A stretch of 64,000 nt of DNA from an uncultured Oscillospiraceae bacterium (GCA_947629775.1 CANRFA010000001.1:116064-180063); one strand, 5' to 3'. Numbered from the stretch's first letter, positions 1-9,540 are shown. Notes: generated by a model not told the origin, from the sequence alone. Translations and numbers: made by a program.

Positions 1-795
1 GAAGCATGCCATAGACTGCTTGGAGGCGATGGCGCTGATGACAAAGGGGAAGGTGAAGGCGGCGTAGCTGGGGAAGAAGGTGTTCTTGGCGATGTACAGA
101 ACAGCCTGCACGAGAGCGAAGAGGTAGAGCGCGCTGGCCACAATCAGCATGGCGCCCAGAAACACGGCGGACTTGGGCGTGACGGATTGGACGTAGCCGG
201 CGATGCACAGGCTGGCGGGCGCGGCGTAGATGCAGATCAGGGGCTGGGCGGGCTGCGGAACGGCCTTCACCGTGGCGTAGCGGTATGTGACCGCCACCAG
301 CAGGATGATCAGGGTGATGAAGCCGAACCAGAAGGCAATGGTCCCGATCCCCGTCTGGCTGTACGCCGGCGCGGTTACGGCGGCTACAGCGATTCCCACA
401 TAGACGATGTACCAGCTGGCGAAGACCTGGGGCAGCTTGAAGTGAGCCACGAAGCGGACCGTAAAATAGACCATCAGGACCAGGTGCAGCACGATGGCGG
501 CGATCCAGATCACAAAGGCGCCCTGCCCGATCAGCGGTTTCACGTAGGTGCTGAGCAGCATCAGCGCCATGGAAGCGGTGGGCATGACGCTGGCCATCAC
601 GGGATTGCCCATGTCTTCCCGGATCATGGCCGGAAACAGGATCAGCTTCAGCACGAAGAGAAGCAGCAGCAATGCGGAGATCACCCCGCAGACGGAGCGG
701 ATCCCTTCCGAGTAGCTCTGCAGCAGGTTTCCGAGGGCGGCGAAGCCGAGGGCTACCCCGCAGATGGGAACCGGCACTTTCCGAATGATGTCCAT
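1..795 (-). CDS. TDT-family (TehA/SLAC1-like) transporter, 3' end outside window
   Basis: The gene runs off the left edge; 265 N-terminal residues are visible. The protein is strongly hydrophobic, with about seven or eight membrane segments. It opens with VPVPICGVALGFAALGN, a block I associate with the tellurite-resistance/dicarboxylate transporter (TDT) family of passive anion or dicarboxylate exporters. Members usually have roughly 310-330 residues, so some 50 should be missing. The ATG at 793-795 lies only 12 bases after the stop of the C_GCAxxG gene upstream, so the two are probably one transcript. The substrate cannot be read from the sequence. Confidence 0.75.
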   Translation of the reverse strand, partial: MDIIRKVPVPICGVALGFAALGNLLQSYSEGIRSVCGVISALLLLLFVLKLILFPAMIREDMGNPVMASVMPTASMALMLLSTYVKPLIGQGAFVIWIAAIVLHLVLMVYFTVRFVAHFKLPQVFASWYIVYVGIAVAAVTAPAYSQTGIGTIAFWFGFITLIILLVAVTYRYATVKAVPQPAQPLICIYAAPASLCIAGYVQSVTPKSAVFLGAMLIVASALYLFALVQAVLYIAKNTFFPSYAAFTFPFVISAIASKQSMACF

Positions 796-807
796 ACCGC
801 CCTCCAA

Positions 808-1296
808 TCAGGCGGCCTCGTCCAGGTTCGTGAGGCCCAGTTCCCGGATGACGATCTCCGCCACCTTGCCGGCGCACATGCCGGTGAAGCGGATGCACTG
901 CTCCTTGTGCTCGCCCTTGCCCATGTCGAACTCCTTCGTCAGAATGCGGCAGCAGATGGCGTGCTTGCCGTTGGAGTCCCGGAACCAGTCATGGAGTTCC
1001 TTCGTGAGCTTCATGCAGCGGATGGACTGGGGATCCTGAGGACCCTTGGGCTCCGTGCGCCCGAAGAACAGGCCCAGCGCCAGAATGCCCCCGTTGAGGG
1101 CCCCGCACATGCACCCGGAGCGGCCGGCGCCTACAGCCATGCCGGAGGACATGGCGATCACCGCGTCCGGCACGTCCAGTTCAAAGTTGTCCACGATGGA
1201 CTTCATCAGGGCCTCGCAGCAGTAGAAGCCGCCGCGGAAGTTGTTCTCCGCGTCTTTCGTGACCTTTTTCACGCTGACTTCGTTTTTGATGTTCAA
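808..1296 (-). CDS. C_GCAxxG_C_C family redox-type protein
   Basis: 162 residues. The glycine-rich block GRSGCMCGALNGG (about residues 58-70) contains the CGAxxG core of the C_GCAxxG_C_C family. Further cysteines lie at CC near residue 26, CC near 115, and later in the C-terminal half, as expected for this putative redox-active or metal-binding family. No biochemical role is well established. The ribosome binding site GGGAGGG precedes the ATG. It is the first gene of a pair with the TDT transporter, which suggests a link between the redox protein and anion transport (inference). Confidence 0.75.
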   Translation of the reverse strand: MNIKNEVSVKKVTKDAENNFRGGFYCCEALMKSIVDNFELDVPDAVIAMSSGMAVGAGRSGCMCGALNGGILALGLFFGRTEPKGPQDPQSIRCMKLTKELHDWFRDSNGKHAICCRILTKEFDMGKGEHKEQCIRFTGMCAGKVAEIVIRELGLTNLDEAA

Positions 1297-1318
1297 GGAA
1301 ATCCCTCCCGTTTGTAAT

Positions 1319-1356
1319 ATACGCGTATTTTAGCAGGATCTGACGGAAACTTCCAA
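1319..1356 (-). promoter_or_regulatory. promoter of the C_GCAxxG/TDT pair with a palindrome at the start region
   Basis: On the minus strand TTGGAA (1356-1351), an 18-base spacer and TAAAAT (1332-1327) form a plausible sigma-A promoter. The perfect palindrome ATACGCGTAT (1319-1328) overlaps the end of the -10 element and the predicted start of transcription, where a repressor could bind. The rest of 1357-1545 shows nothing I recognise. Confidence 0.4.
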
Positions 1357-1545
1357 TTCTGATTTTCCATGAATCCATATTGTCTTATTGGAACCATCTA
1401 TAGCTGACCGGGCAGGCGGTGAGGAGACACGGCTGAGCGATGCAGCGGATTGGAGCACCAGGCTGGCGCCTGCCGTGACGGATCGGGGCGACAGGGCGAC
1501 GTCCTTCCGAGCGGGATGGCGGTCCGGAAGACAGAAAACCGGCAG

Positions 1546-1574
1546 TTTACAGGAAACGGGAGACGTGGTATACT
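1546..1574 (+). promoter_or_regulatory. sigma-A promoter for the small gene at 1630
   Basis: TTTACA (1546-1551), 17-base spacer, TATACT (1569-1574), about 55 bases before the start codon. Confidence 0.6.
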
Positions 1575-1629
1575 GAAGGAAAGCGGAGGGTCGCAAGATC
1601 TCTCCGGATATGGGATGGAGGCGACGGTT

Positions 1630-1851
1630 GTGTTCGGGTTCGGGAAAAAGAGGAATGTGACCCCCTACGACAAAACGAAGAAGAAGCCCGTGATCCGCTC
1701 CAGCATCTGCACGGGGGAGCAGGTGGCCGGATTCAAGGATCTGGAGACGGGGCGTTTCTACGAGGTCATGCTGCTGCGCAACGAGGCGGATCTCAAGGAG
1801 TTCATGGCCCAGTACGCCGTGGAAAAAGATGAAATCGGGCGGGAATGGTAG
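1630..1851 (+). CDS. small conserved-looking protein, function unknown
   Basis: 73 residues from a GTG start. I chose 1630 because GGAGG (1617-1621) sits 8 bases upstream; an in-frame ATG at 1615 overlaps that Shine-Dalgarno and would add five residues. The protein is soluble and mixed charged, starts with a short Gly/Phe/Lys stretch and has a single CTGEQVAGF-type segment with one cysteine. It has its own promoter and stops at TAG. I recognise no catalytic motif and do not assign a function. A candidate hairpin at 1925-1943 lies downstream. Confidence 0.6.
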   Translation: MFGFGKKRNVTPYDKTKKKPVIRSSICTGEQVAGFKDLETGRFYEVMLLRNEADLKEFMAQYAVEKDEIGREW

Positions 1852-1959
1852 CAACCCGGGGGCGTTTTTCCGTCCGGACCGGAATGCGGCGCGGCCTGTC
1901 CGCAGCGGATGGCGCTGCGAGTCCTTTTCCGGAGCCGGAAAAACACCTTATTTTCCTTC

Positions 1960-1988
1960 TTGACAGAGTCCGGGCAGCGGGCTATAAT
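1960..1988 (+). promoter_or_regulatory. consensus sigma-A promoter of the thiS operon
   Basis: Perfect TTGACA (1960-1965), 17-base spacer, perfect TATAAT (1983-1988). Transcription should begin near 1995, immediately before the leader hairpin. Confidence 0.85.
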
Positions 1989-2007
1989 ACCACGCAGAGT
2001 GCAGCCG

Positions 2008-2070
2008 AAACGGGCGCACGAAGGGGCACACCACCGCGGGTGTGAGTCTTCGTGCGCCCGTTTTTCTTTT
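2008..2070 (+). promoter_or_regulatory. long leader hairpin with U-run before thiS (attenuator or small RNA)
   Basis: CGGGCGCACGAAG (2011-2023) pairs perfectly with 2048-2060, extendable by three A-T pairs. Inside it an internal loop (GGG/AGT) leads to a second stem, CACACC (2027-2032) with GGTGTG (2039-2044), closed by ACCGCG. The outer stem is followed directly by TTTTTCTTTT, so the element has the form of an intrinsic terminator about 30 bases before thiS. No TPP riboswitch core is present here. Either transcription is attenuated before thiS or a short RNA of about 75 nt is made. Confidence 0.65.
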
Positions 2071-2099
2071 CTGCGCCCCTGAAACAAGGAGGAACAGGC

Positions 2100-2294
2100 A
2101 TGGTCAGTATCAACGGAGAGCAGATGGACCTGGCCGGGACCGGTCTGCTGGACTTTCTCGCCGCCCACGGCTACGACCCGAAACGCATCGCCGTGGAGTG
2201 CAACGAGGAGATCGTCCCGAAGGCCGCCTACGGGGAGAAGATCCTGGCGGACGGGGACGAGATTGAGATTGTCCGCTTTGTGGGAGGCGGCTGA
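2100..2294 (+). CDS. thiS: sulfur carrier protein ThiS
   Basis: 64 residues, the usual ThiS size, with the beta-grasp pattern and the required C-terminal Gly-Gly (FVGGG). ThiF adenylates this terminus, which then carries sulfur as a thiocarboxylate for the thiazole synthase ThiG. ATG at 2100 follows AAGGAGG at good spacing; a longer upstream reading frame would run into the leader hairpin. It is the first gene of thiS-thiF-thiG-thiH-thiE/tenI and ends one base before the thiF start codon. Confidence 0.93.
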   Translation: MVSINGEQMDLAGTGLLDFLAAHGYDPKRIAVECNEEIVPKAAYGEKILADGDEIEIVRFVGGG

Positions 2295-2295
2295 G

Positions 2296-2931
2296 ATGTC
2301 TCTGACCGAGCGGGAATTTTACGCGGCCCTGGTGGAGCGCCACGGGACGGAGCGTCAGGCCCGGTTTCACGCGGGCCGGGTGGCGGTCTGCGGCCTGGGA
2401 GGACTGGGCTCCAACATCGCCGTCGCCCTGGCCAGGGCCGGCGTAGGAAAGCTGCTTCTGGTGGATTTTGACCGGGTGGACGTTTCCAATCTCAACCGGC
2501 AGCAGTACTTCATCCGTCAGCTGGGGATGCGCAAGACGGAGGCTCTGGCGCAGACCCTGGAGGAGGTCAATCCCTGGTGCGACCTGACGCTGCGCCCCAT
2601 GAAGGTGACCCCGGAGAACATACCCGGGCTCTTTGACGACGTGGATGTGGTCTGCGAGGCCTTTGACCGGGCGGAGGCCAAGGCCATGCTGTGCCAGGGC
2701 GTGCTGGAGCACTATCCCCGGACGCCTCTGGTCAGCGGCGTGGGGATGGCGGGGCTGGGCTCCGCCAATGAGATCCGTACCCGACGGGTGACAAAACGGT
2801 TTTATCTCTGCGGGGACGGCGTGACGGAAAGCGGACCGGAGACCCCTCTGGTCAGCAGCCGGGTGGCCGTCTGCGCCGCCCACGAGGCAAATATGGTGCT
2901 CCGCCTTCTGGCGGGGGACCTGGAACCCTGA
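2296..2931 (+). CDS. thiF: sulfur carrier protein adenylyltransferase ThiF (short type)
   Basis: 211 residues. E1-like Rossmann fold with GLGGLGSN (about residues 33-40) binding [17 protein letters not shown] (about 56-69) holding the Asp and Arg/Gln that position ATP, and a later [13 protein letters not shown] segment. I see no paired CxxC zinc ligands, which fits the shorter anaerobe-type ThiF rather than the longer E. coli form. It activates the ThiS C-terminus. ATG 2296 follows GGAGGCGG; an upstream in-frame start at 2263 would overlap thiS and has no better signal. Confidence 0.9.
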   Translation: MSLTEREFYAALVERHGTERQARFHAGRVAVCGLGGLGSNIAVALARAGVGKLLLVDFDRVDVSNLNRQQYFIRQLGMRKTEALAQTLEEVNPWCDLTLRPMKVTPENIPGLFDDVDVVCEAFDRAEAKAMLCQGVLEHYPRTPLVSGVGMAGLGSANEIRTRRVTKRFYLCGDGVTESGPETPLVSSRVAVCAAHEANMVLRLLAGDLEP

Positions 2932-2951
2932 TAAGGAAAGGAACAACTGAG

Positions 2952-3725
2952 ATGGAGAACAACGACAAGCTGGTACTGGGCGGAAAGGAATTCACCTCCC
3001 GCTTCATTCTGGGCTCCGGGAAGTACTCTCTGAAGCTCATCGAGGCCGCCGTGCGGGACGCCGGCGCCCAGATCATCACCCTGGCGGTGCGCAGGGCCAA
3101 CACGAAGGAGCACGAGAGCATTCTGGACTACATTCCGGAGGGGGTTACCCTGCTGCCCAACACCTCCGGCGCCCGGGACGCGAAGGAAGCGGTGCGCATC
3201 GCCCGTCTGGCCCGGGAACTGGGCTGCGGGAACTTCGTGAAGATCGAGATCATGCGGGACAGCAAATACCTGCTGCCGGACAACCAGGAGACCATCAAAG
3301 CCACGGAGATCCTGGCGAAGGAGGGCTTCGTGGTACTGCCCTACATGTACCCGGACCTCTATGCCGCCCGGGCCCTGGTGGACGCCGGCGCCGCCGCCGT
3401 CATGCCCCTGGCGGCCCCCATCGGGTCCAATAAGGGACTGGCCGCGAAGGACTTCATCCAGATCCTCATCGACGAGATCGACCTGCCCATCATCGTGGAC
3501 GCGGGCATCGGGCGGCCCTCCCAGGCCGCGGAGGCCATGGAGATGGGAGCCGCCGCCGTCATGGCGAACACCGCCCTCGCCACCGCCGGAGATCTGCCCC
3601 TCATGGCGGGCGCCTTCAAGCGGGCGATCGAGGCGGGCCGCATGGCCTATCTGTCCGGTCTGGGCCGGGTGCTGGTCCGCGGCGCTTCCGCATCGGATCC
3701 GCTCACCGGGTTCCTGCGGGGCTGA
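2952..3725 (+). CDS. thiG: thiazole synthase ThiG
   Basis: 257 residues, full length. TIM-barrel enzyme that condenses 1-deoxy-D-xylulose 5-phosphate, ThiS thiocarboxylate and dehydroglycine into the thiazole phosphate. The Schiff-base lysine is K97 in GNFVKIEIM. The phosphate-binding loop [20 protein letters not shown] is in the last third, near residue 182. Start ATG 2952 follows AAGGAAAGGAAC; the spacing to thiF (20 bases) supports co-transcription. Confidence 0.95.
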   Translation: MENNDKLVLGGKEFTSRFILGSGKYSLKLIEAAVRDAGAQIITLAVRRANTKEHESILDYIPEGVTLLPNTSGARDAKEAVRIARLARELGCGNFVKIEIMRDSKYLLPDNQETIKATEILAKEGFVVLPYMYPDLYAARALVDAGAAAVMPLAAPIGSNKGLAAKDFIQILIDEIDLPIIVDAGIGRPSQAAEAMEMGAAAVMANTALATAGDLPLMAGAFKRAIEAGRMAYLSGLGRVLVRGASASDPLTGFLRG

Positions 3726-3742
3726 GAGGGGGAGTTACCGTC

Positions 3743-4996
3743 ATGGATGAACAGTATTTTGTGGACGCCGCCACGCTCTCGCCGGCCGCGCTGGAGAAGA
3801 AGCACCGCCTGGAGCAGGATCCCTCCTCCCGGAGAAACCATATGGAATACCTGCCCGGCATGGAGCAGATCCAGTCGGATATCATGGAGAAGGTCATGGG
3901 GCAGATGCGCGCCTATGATCCCTCGCAGTACACGGCCCGGGACGTACGGGCGGCTCTGGACCACGACCGCTGCTCCATCGAGGACTTCAAGGCCCTCCTG
4001 TCTCCGGCGGCGGAGCCCTTCCTGGAGGAGATGGCCCAGAAGGCCCGGCTGGAGACCCGCAAGCACTTCGGCAACACGGTCTACCTCTTTACCCCGCTGT
4101 ACATCGCCAATTACTGCGAGAACTACTGCATCTACTGCGGCTTTAACTGCTACAACGCCATCAACCGCATGCGGCTGAACGCGGAGCAGATCGAGCACGA
4201 GATGAAGGTCATCGCGGACTCCGGCATGGAGGAGATCCTGATCCTCACCGGCGAGAGCCGCAGCAAAAGCGATGTGAAGTACATTGGCGAGGCCTGCAAG
4301 CTGGCCCGGAAGTACTTCCGCATGGTGGGTCTGGAGATCTACCCTGTGAACACGGACGAGTACGCCTATCTGCACGAGTGCGGGGCGGACTATGTCACCG
4401 TCTTCCAGGAGACCTATGACCCGGACCGCTACGAGCAGCTGCACCTCATGGGGCACAAGCGGGTCTGGCCCTATCGCTTCGAGGCCCAGGAGCGGGCGCT
4501 CCGGGGCGGCATGCGGGGTGTGGCCTTCTCCGCCCTGCTGGGGCTGTCGGACTTCCGCAAGGACGCCCTGGCCACGGCGCTCCATGTCTATTACCTGCAG
4601 CGGAAGTATCCCCACGCGGAGATGTCTCTCTCCTGCCCCAGACTGCGGCCCATCGTCAACAACGACCGCATCAACCCCCAGGATGTGGGGGAGAAGCAGC
4701 TGTGCCAGGTGATCTGCGCGTACCGGATCTTCCTGCCCTTCGCGGGAATCACCGTCTCCTCCCGGGAGAGCGCCCAGTTCCGGGACGGCATCGTCCGCAT
4801 CGCCGCCACCAAGGTCTCCGCCGGCGTTTCCACGGGCATCGGGGACCACGAGAGCAAGTACACCGGCAAGGATACCGGGGCGGAAGAGGGAGACGAGCAG
4901 TTCGAGATCAACGACAGCCGCAGCTTTGATACCATGTACCACGATATCGCGAATCAGGGACTGCAGCCGGTGCTCAACGACTACCTCTATGTCTGA
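3743..4996 (+). CDS. thiH: 2-iminoacetate synthase ThiH (radical SAM)
   Basis: 417 residues. Cleaves tyrosine to p-cresol and dehydroglycine for ThiG, the anaerobic route rather than the oxygen-dependent ThiO route. The radical SAM CxxxCxxC signature is C125-C129-C132 (CENYCIYC). The C-terminal BATS-like region contains SSRES and KVSAGVSTGIGDH. The ATG at 3743 has GGGGGAG upstream; ATG 3842 (residue 34) is a weaker alternative. Its last bases overlap the next start codon by 8. Confidence 0.95.
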   Translation: MDEQYFVDAATLSPAALEKKHRLEQDPSSRRNHMEYLPGMEQIQSDIMEKVMGQMRAYDPSQYTARDVRAALDHDRCSIEDFKALLSPAAEPFLEEMAQKARLETRKHFGNTVYLFTPLYIANYCENYCIYCGFNCYNAINRMRLNAEQIEHEMKVIADSGMEEILILTGESRSKSDVKYIGEACKLARKYFRMVGLEIYPVNTDEYAYLHECGADYVTVFQETYDPDRYEQLHLMGHKRVWPYRFEAQERALRGGMRGVAFSALLGLSDFRKDALATALHVYYLQRKYPHAEMSLSCPRLRPIVNNDRINPQDVGEKQLCQVICAYRIFLPFAGITVSSRESAQFRDGIVRIAATKVSAGVSTGIGDHESKYTGKDTGAEEGDEQFEINDSRSFDTMYHDIANQGLQPVLNDYLYV

Positions 4997-5579
4997 GATC
5001 CTCTGCGTCACCAGCCGGGCCCTCTGCGCCGGACGTTTTCTGGAGCAGCTGGAGCGGATCGCCGCCGCAGGCCCGGCGGGCATTCTTCTGCGGGAGAAAG
5101 ATCTGCCGCTGGAGGACTATGTGGCCCTGGCCCGGGAGGCGCTGGAGATCTGCGGGCGGCATCAGGTCCCCTGTCTGCTCCACGCCTTTCCGGAGGCGGC
5201 CCGTCGGCTGAATCACCCGCTTCTGCACATGCCCCTGGGGGTCCTGCGGGCCATGCCGGAGGAGGAGCGGCGCGCCTTCCGGGTTCTGGGCGCCTCCTGC
5301 CACAGCGTGGAGGACGCCCGGGAAGCGGAACGGCTGGGTTGCACCTATATCACCGCCGGCCACGTCTTCTCCACCGCCTGCAAGGCGGGGCTCGCTCCCC
5401 GGGGACTGGAGTTTCTGAGGGAGGTCTGCGGGGCCGTCTCCATTCCGGTGGCGGCCATCGGGGGCATTACCCCGGAGCGCTGGGAGTCCGTGCGGGCGGC
5501 GGGAGCCGCCGGCGCCTGTCTCATGAGTTCTCTCATGGAGGCAGAGGATCCAGAACGGCTTCTGGATGCATTCAACTGA
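4989..5579 (+). CDS. ThiE/TenI-family protein closing the thiazole operon
   Basis: 196 residues, a TIM-barrel of the thiamine phosphate synthase/TenI superfamily: LREKDLPLEDY near residue 34, GHVFSTACKAGL near residue 120 and AIGGI near residue 157. Two segments that bind HMP-PP in canonical ThiE (an IND-type motif and GVHLGQ) read LLHAF and LLHMPLG here. The protein may therefore be a TenI-like thiazole tautomerase or a divergent ThiE. No other ThiE, ThiD or ThiM is in the window. The ATG overlaps the thiH stop by 8 bases, so translation is coupled. Confidence 0.8.
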   Translation: MSEILCVTSRALCAGRFLEQLERIAAAGPAGILLREKDLPLEDYVALAREALEICGRHQVPCLLHAFPEAARRLNHPLLHMPLGVLRAMPEEERRAFRVLGASCHSVEDAREAERLGCTYITAGHVFSTACKAGLAPRGLEFLREVCGAVSIPVAAIGGITPERWESVRAAGAAGACLMSSLMEAEDPERLLDAFN

Positions 5580-5597
5580 AAAGAAAGCATCTGTCAG

Positions 5598-5645
5598 AGA
5601 GGCGGGCGACGTCGGATCGGTCCGGGCGCTGCCCGCCTCTTTTTG
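5598..5645 (+). terminator. intrinsic terminator after the thiS operon
   Basis: AGAGGCGGGC (5598-5607) pairs perfectly with GCCCGCCTCT (5631-5640), followed by a T-run. Confidence 0.85.
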
Positions 5646-5700
5646 CCCGGGAAAATGGAAAAAACGGCCCTGTCCGGCCGGATTTTTTTGCGTTTCCCTC

Positions 5701-5729
5701 TTGCGTCATGACGCTTCATCTGATAGAAT
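5701..5729 (+). promoter_or_regulatory. probable thiC promoter
   Basis: TTGCGT (5701-5706), 17-base spacer, TAGAAT (5724-5729), about 80 bases before the riboswitch. Confidence 0.5.
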
Positions 5730-5811
5730 GTGCCCTGCAGTCGGGGAGCGGGTCGCGCGGGCGTTACGCCAGGGTTCAACGCGCGAAGCCGCGTCTCCGA
5801 CGGACAACTGA

Positions 5812-5937
5812 ATCCGTGAGGGGAGCTTGGGATCGGCCAGGCTGAGAGGAAGCGAAGGCTTCGACCCTTCGGCTTCGCGGCGTCCGCCGCGGGGCCGGGA
5901 ACCTGATCCGGATAATGCCGGCGCAGGGACAGCGAAC
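5812..5937 (+). promoter_or_regulatory. TPP riboswitch (THI element) controlling thiC
   Basis: The conserved aptamer parts are present in order: GAGGGGAGC, GGCTGAGA (about 5840-5847), a variable GC-rich P3 arm and ACCTGATCCGGATAATGCC followed by GGCGCAGGGA (about 5901-5929). Thiamine pyrophosphate binding should favour the terminator at 5949-5985 and switch thiC off. Confidence 0.95.
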
Positions 5938-5948
5938 GTAGGCAGAAG

Positions 5949-5986
5949 AGCGGTGTGCTTATGGGCGCGCCGCTTTTTATTTTTGT
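5949..5986 (+). terminator. riboswitch expression-platform terminator
   Basis: AGCGGTGTGC pairs with GCGCGCCGCT (two G-U pairs) and is followed by TTTTATTTTT, 20 bases before the thiC start. Its position directly behind the TPP aptamer indicates transcriptional control. Confidence 0.8.
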
Positions 5987-6006
5987 GCTGAAAGGAGCGT
6001 ACCGCG

Positions 6007-7311
<1,305 letters not shown>

Positions 7312-7426
7312 GCCGCTTCCCGAGCAGATTCTTTGCGGGGATGAGAAGATAATTTGACAGAACCTGTATTGTAATGAGCGTTCCGGCGTTCTTCTCTTAA
7401 AACTGCACATAAAATCACCTTCAGGA

Positions 7427-7469
7427 GCAGGATATTTTATCGGAATGATAAAATATCCTGCCCTTTTTC
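7427..7469 (+). terminator. intrinsic terminator after thiC
   Basis: A perfect 15-bp stem (7427-7441 with 7447-7461, loop GGAAT) is followed by CCTTTTT. It is unusually AT-rich for this window. The following 7470-7553 holds no clear promoter. Confidence 0.9.
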
Positions 7470-7553
7470 TGGTATGATACCTTATATGGGAAAATCCGTC
7501 CATTCACGGACCGGTCTGGGCGGATTTCGGTATTGCAAGAGGAGGTATGCAGA

Positions 7554-8021
7554 TTGAAAGAGAAAAAAAGCGTCTGGGACAATCTGGAAGAATACCTGCT
7601 GGTCTTCCTGATCGGGGTCATCACCCTGCTGGTACTGATCGGTTTTGTTCTCCAGTTTGTCAACAAGGACCTGGTCGCGGGTATGAACCAGCTGTCCTTC
7701 TACGCCTACACCTGGCTTGTCTTCCTGGGTGTCTCGGTGGCGGTGAAGCGCAATTCGCACATGCGGATTGACATCCTGTTCGCCATGTACCCGGAGGGCG
7801 TGAAAAAGGTCATCTCCGCCCTCATCGAGGTGCTCATGGCCATCTTCAGTATTGTGCTGGCTGTCCTCAGCGTGCAGCGCATGTTCCAGGTGATCGCAGC
7901 CGGCGAGATGAACGCCGTCATTGCCGTGCCGGTCTCCATCCTGTATGTGGCGCCGGCGGTCGGATTTGTGCTCTCCGTGATCCGCTACTTTGAGCGGCTC
8001 CTGAAGGGCCGCAAGGGATAA
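7554..8021 (+). CDS. TRAP transporter small membrane subunit (DctQ-like)
   Basis: 155 residues from a TTG start at 7554, chosen because AGAGGAGG (7538-7545) lies 8 bases upstream; an in-frame TTG at 7533 precedes the Shine-Dalgarno. Four membrane segments, the usual DctQ layout, with LVFLGVSVAVKRNSHMRID between the second and third. Together with the large permease it forms the sodium-coupled membrane unit of a tripartite TRAP importer. The stop is 16 bases before the DctM gene. Confidence 0.88.
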   Translation: MKEKKSVWDNLEEYLLVFLIGVITLLVLIGFVLQFVNKDLVAGMNQLSFYAYTWLVFLGVSVAVKRNSHMRIDILFAMYPEGVKKVISALIEVLMAIFSIVLAVLSVQRMFQVIAAGEMNAVIAVPVSILYVAPAVGFVLSVIRYFERLLKGRKG

Positions 8022-8037
8022 GGAGGGAGGTTCAGAC

Positions 8038-9360
8038 ATGATTCCGCTGTTTCTGGTCGCCTTCTTTGGCATGATGATCTTCCTGGGCGTCCCCATGGTC
8101 GCCTGCATTGTCTTCTCCGCCCTGCTGCTTCCCCTGTGCTTCGGCGGAGCTTCTCCCGTGCATTTCCTGGACATCGTGGACTGGTTTGTCAACGGCGCCA
8201 GCGCCAACAACACCGGCATTACCATCGTGCTGTTCATGCTGGCCGGCGAGTTCATGGCCCGCGGCAAGCTGACGGAGAAGATCTTCAACACCTTCTCCTA
8301 CTTCCTGGGCCGCAAGAAGGGCTTCCTGCCCATCATTTCCATCGCGACCTGCATGTTCTATGGCGCCATCTCCGGTTCCGGCCCCGCCACCACCGCGGCT
8401 GTGGGCGGCATGTGCTACCCCCTGCTGGTCTCCCTGGGTTATGACCGGATGTTTTCCGCCGCCATCCTGGTGGCCGCCGGCTGCCTGGGCATGGTGATTC
8501 CCCCCAGCGTTCCCCTGACCGGCGCGGCCGCTATTTCCGGCAGCGTCCTGGGGTATGATGTGGACCTCATCGCCCTGTACAAGATCGCGGCCGTGGGCGG
8601 CGTTCTGGCCGGCGTGATCCTCATCATCTATGCGTACATCCACTGCGTGCGCCACGGCAACGGCGATCAGGCGAAGATCAACGCCATGGTGGACGCTCTC
8701 CAGGCCCGCTCTTTCGGCTCCATCCTCAAGGAGAGCATCTGGGCCATCATCACCCCCGTCATCATCCTCGGCGGCATCTTCACCGGCATTACGGATACCG
8801 CCCAGGCGGCCGCCATCTCCCTGGTTTACGGCATTCTGGTAAGCGTGTTTGTGTATAAAACGGTGAAGCCGGGCGAGATCGTGGATATCACGATCAAATG
8901 CCTGTCCAACGGCGTGCCCCTGTTCATCATGCTGGCCGCCGCCTCCATCTTCTCCGGCGCCATGACCGGCATCGAGATTCCGGCCAAGCTGGCGGACGCC
9001 ATGGTTTCCTCCGGCGTCAGCGGCTCCGCCCTCATCTGCATGATCCTGCTGTTCATGCTGATTCTCGGTACCTTCATGGATTCCGGCGGCGCCATGCAGA
9101 TCGTGGTGCCTCTGGTGGCGCCCCTGGTGGTCGCCATGGGCATGGACCTGTATACCTGCCTGACCGCCATCGTCATCGCCCAGGCCATCGGCCTCACCAC
9201 CCCGCCCTTCGGCCTCAGCATGTTCGTCATGTGCGGCGTGGCGGAGTGTTCCGTGGCGGATATCTCGAAGAAACTGATCTTACCCATCATCCTTCTGATC
9301 CTGGTGGCCTTCTTCGTGGGCCTGTTCCCCGGCGCCTTTGCCTGGGCGGTGCCCGCCTGA
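8038..9360 (+). CDS. TRAP transporter large permease (DctM-like)
   Basis: 440 residues, about 12 membrane segments, the normal DctM length. It shows the family pattern GAISGSGPATTAAVG in the first half, PSVPLTGAAAISG, and GLTTPPFGLSMFV near the C-terminus. ATG 8038 follows AAGGAGGGAGG. It acts with the preceding DctQ-like subunit. A periplasmic-type DctP binding protein should be required, yet none is encoded on either side, so it must lie elsewhere or another protein serves. Substrate unknown. Confidence 0.92.
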   Translation: MIPLFLVAFFGMMIFLGVPMVACIVFSALLLPLCFGGASPVHFLDIVDWFVNGASANNTGITIVLFMLAGEFMARGKLTEKIFNTFSYFLGRKKGFLPIISIATCMFYGAISGSGPATTAAVGGMCYPLLVSLGYDRMFSAAILVAAGCLGMVIPPSVPLTGAAAISGSVLGYDVDLIALYKIAAVGGVLAGVILIIYAYIHCVRHGNGDQAKINAMVDALQARSFGSILKESIWAIITPVIILGGIFTGITDTAQAAAISLVYGILVSVFVYKTVKPGEIVDITIKCLSNGVPLFIMLAAASIFSGAMTGIEIPAKLADAMVSSGVSGSALICMILLFMLILGTFMDSGGAMQIVVPLVAPLVVAMGMDLYTCLTAIVIAQAIGLTTPPFGLSMFVMCGVAECSVADISKKLILPIILLILVAFFVGLFPGAFAWAVPA

Positions 9361-9390
9361 TCTCCCCGGACAGATCCCTGCCGTACAGAA

Positions 9391-9434
9391 ATACGGGACC
9401 GGCGCGCGCAAGGCGTGCCGGTCCCGTATTTTCT
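9391..9434 (+). terminator. terminator between dctM and the exonuclease gene
   Basis: ATACGGGACCGGC (9391-9403) pairs with 9417-9429 and is followed by TTTCTT. The stem also ends in A's on the left, so it may act for both converging genes. Confidence 0.8.
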
Positions 9435-9540
9435 TATGTAGCGAACGGCCTGGGGCCCGGATATCCGAGGCAGGTCCGTCTTTCGCGGCGTTTTGTCCCG
9501 AGTACACCCGGGGCCGTCTCCCGCAGAGAGCGCAGGGGTG

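Noticed and set aside
1995..2070. T-box riboswitch before thiS, because of an ACCGCGGGTG stretch
   Set aside because: The leader is only about 100 nt, lacks a specifier stem, and the GGGTGG part of the T-box sequence is missing; the stretch is explained by the inner hairpin.
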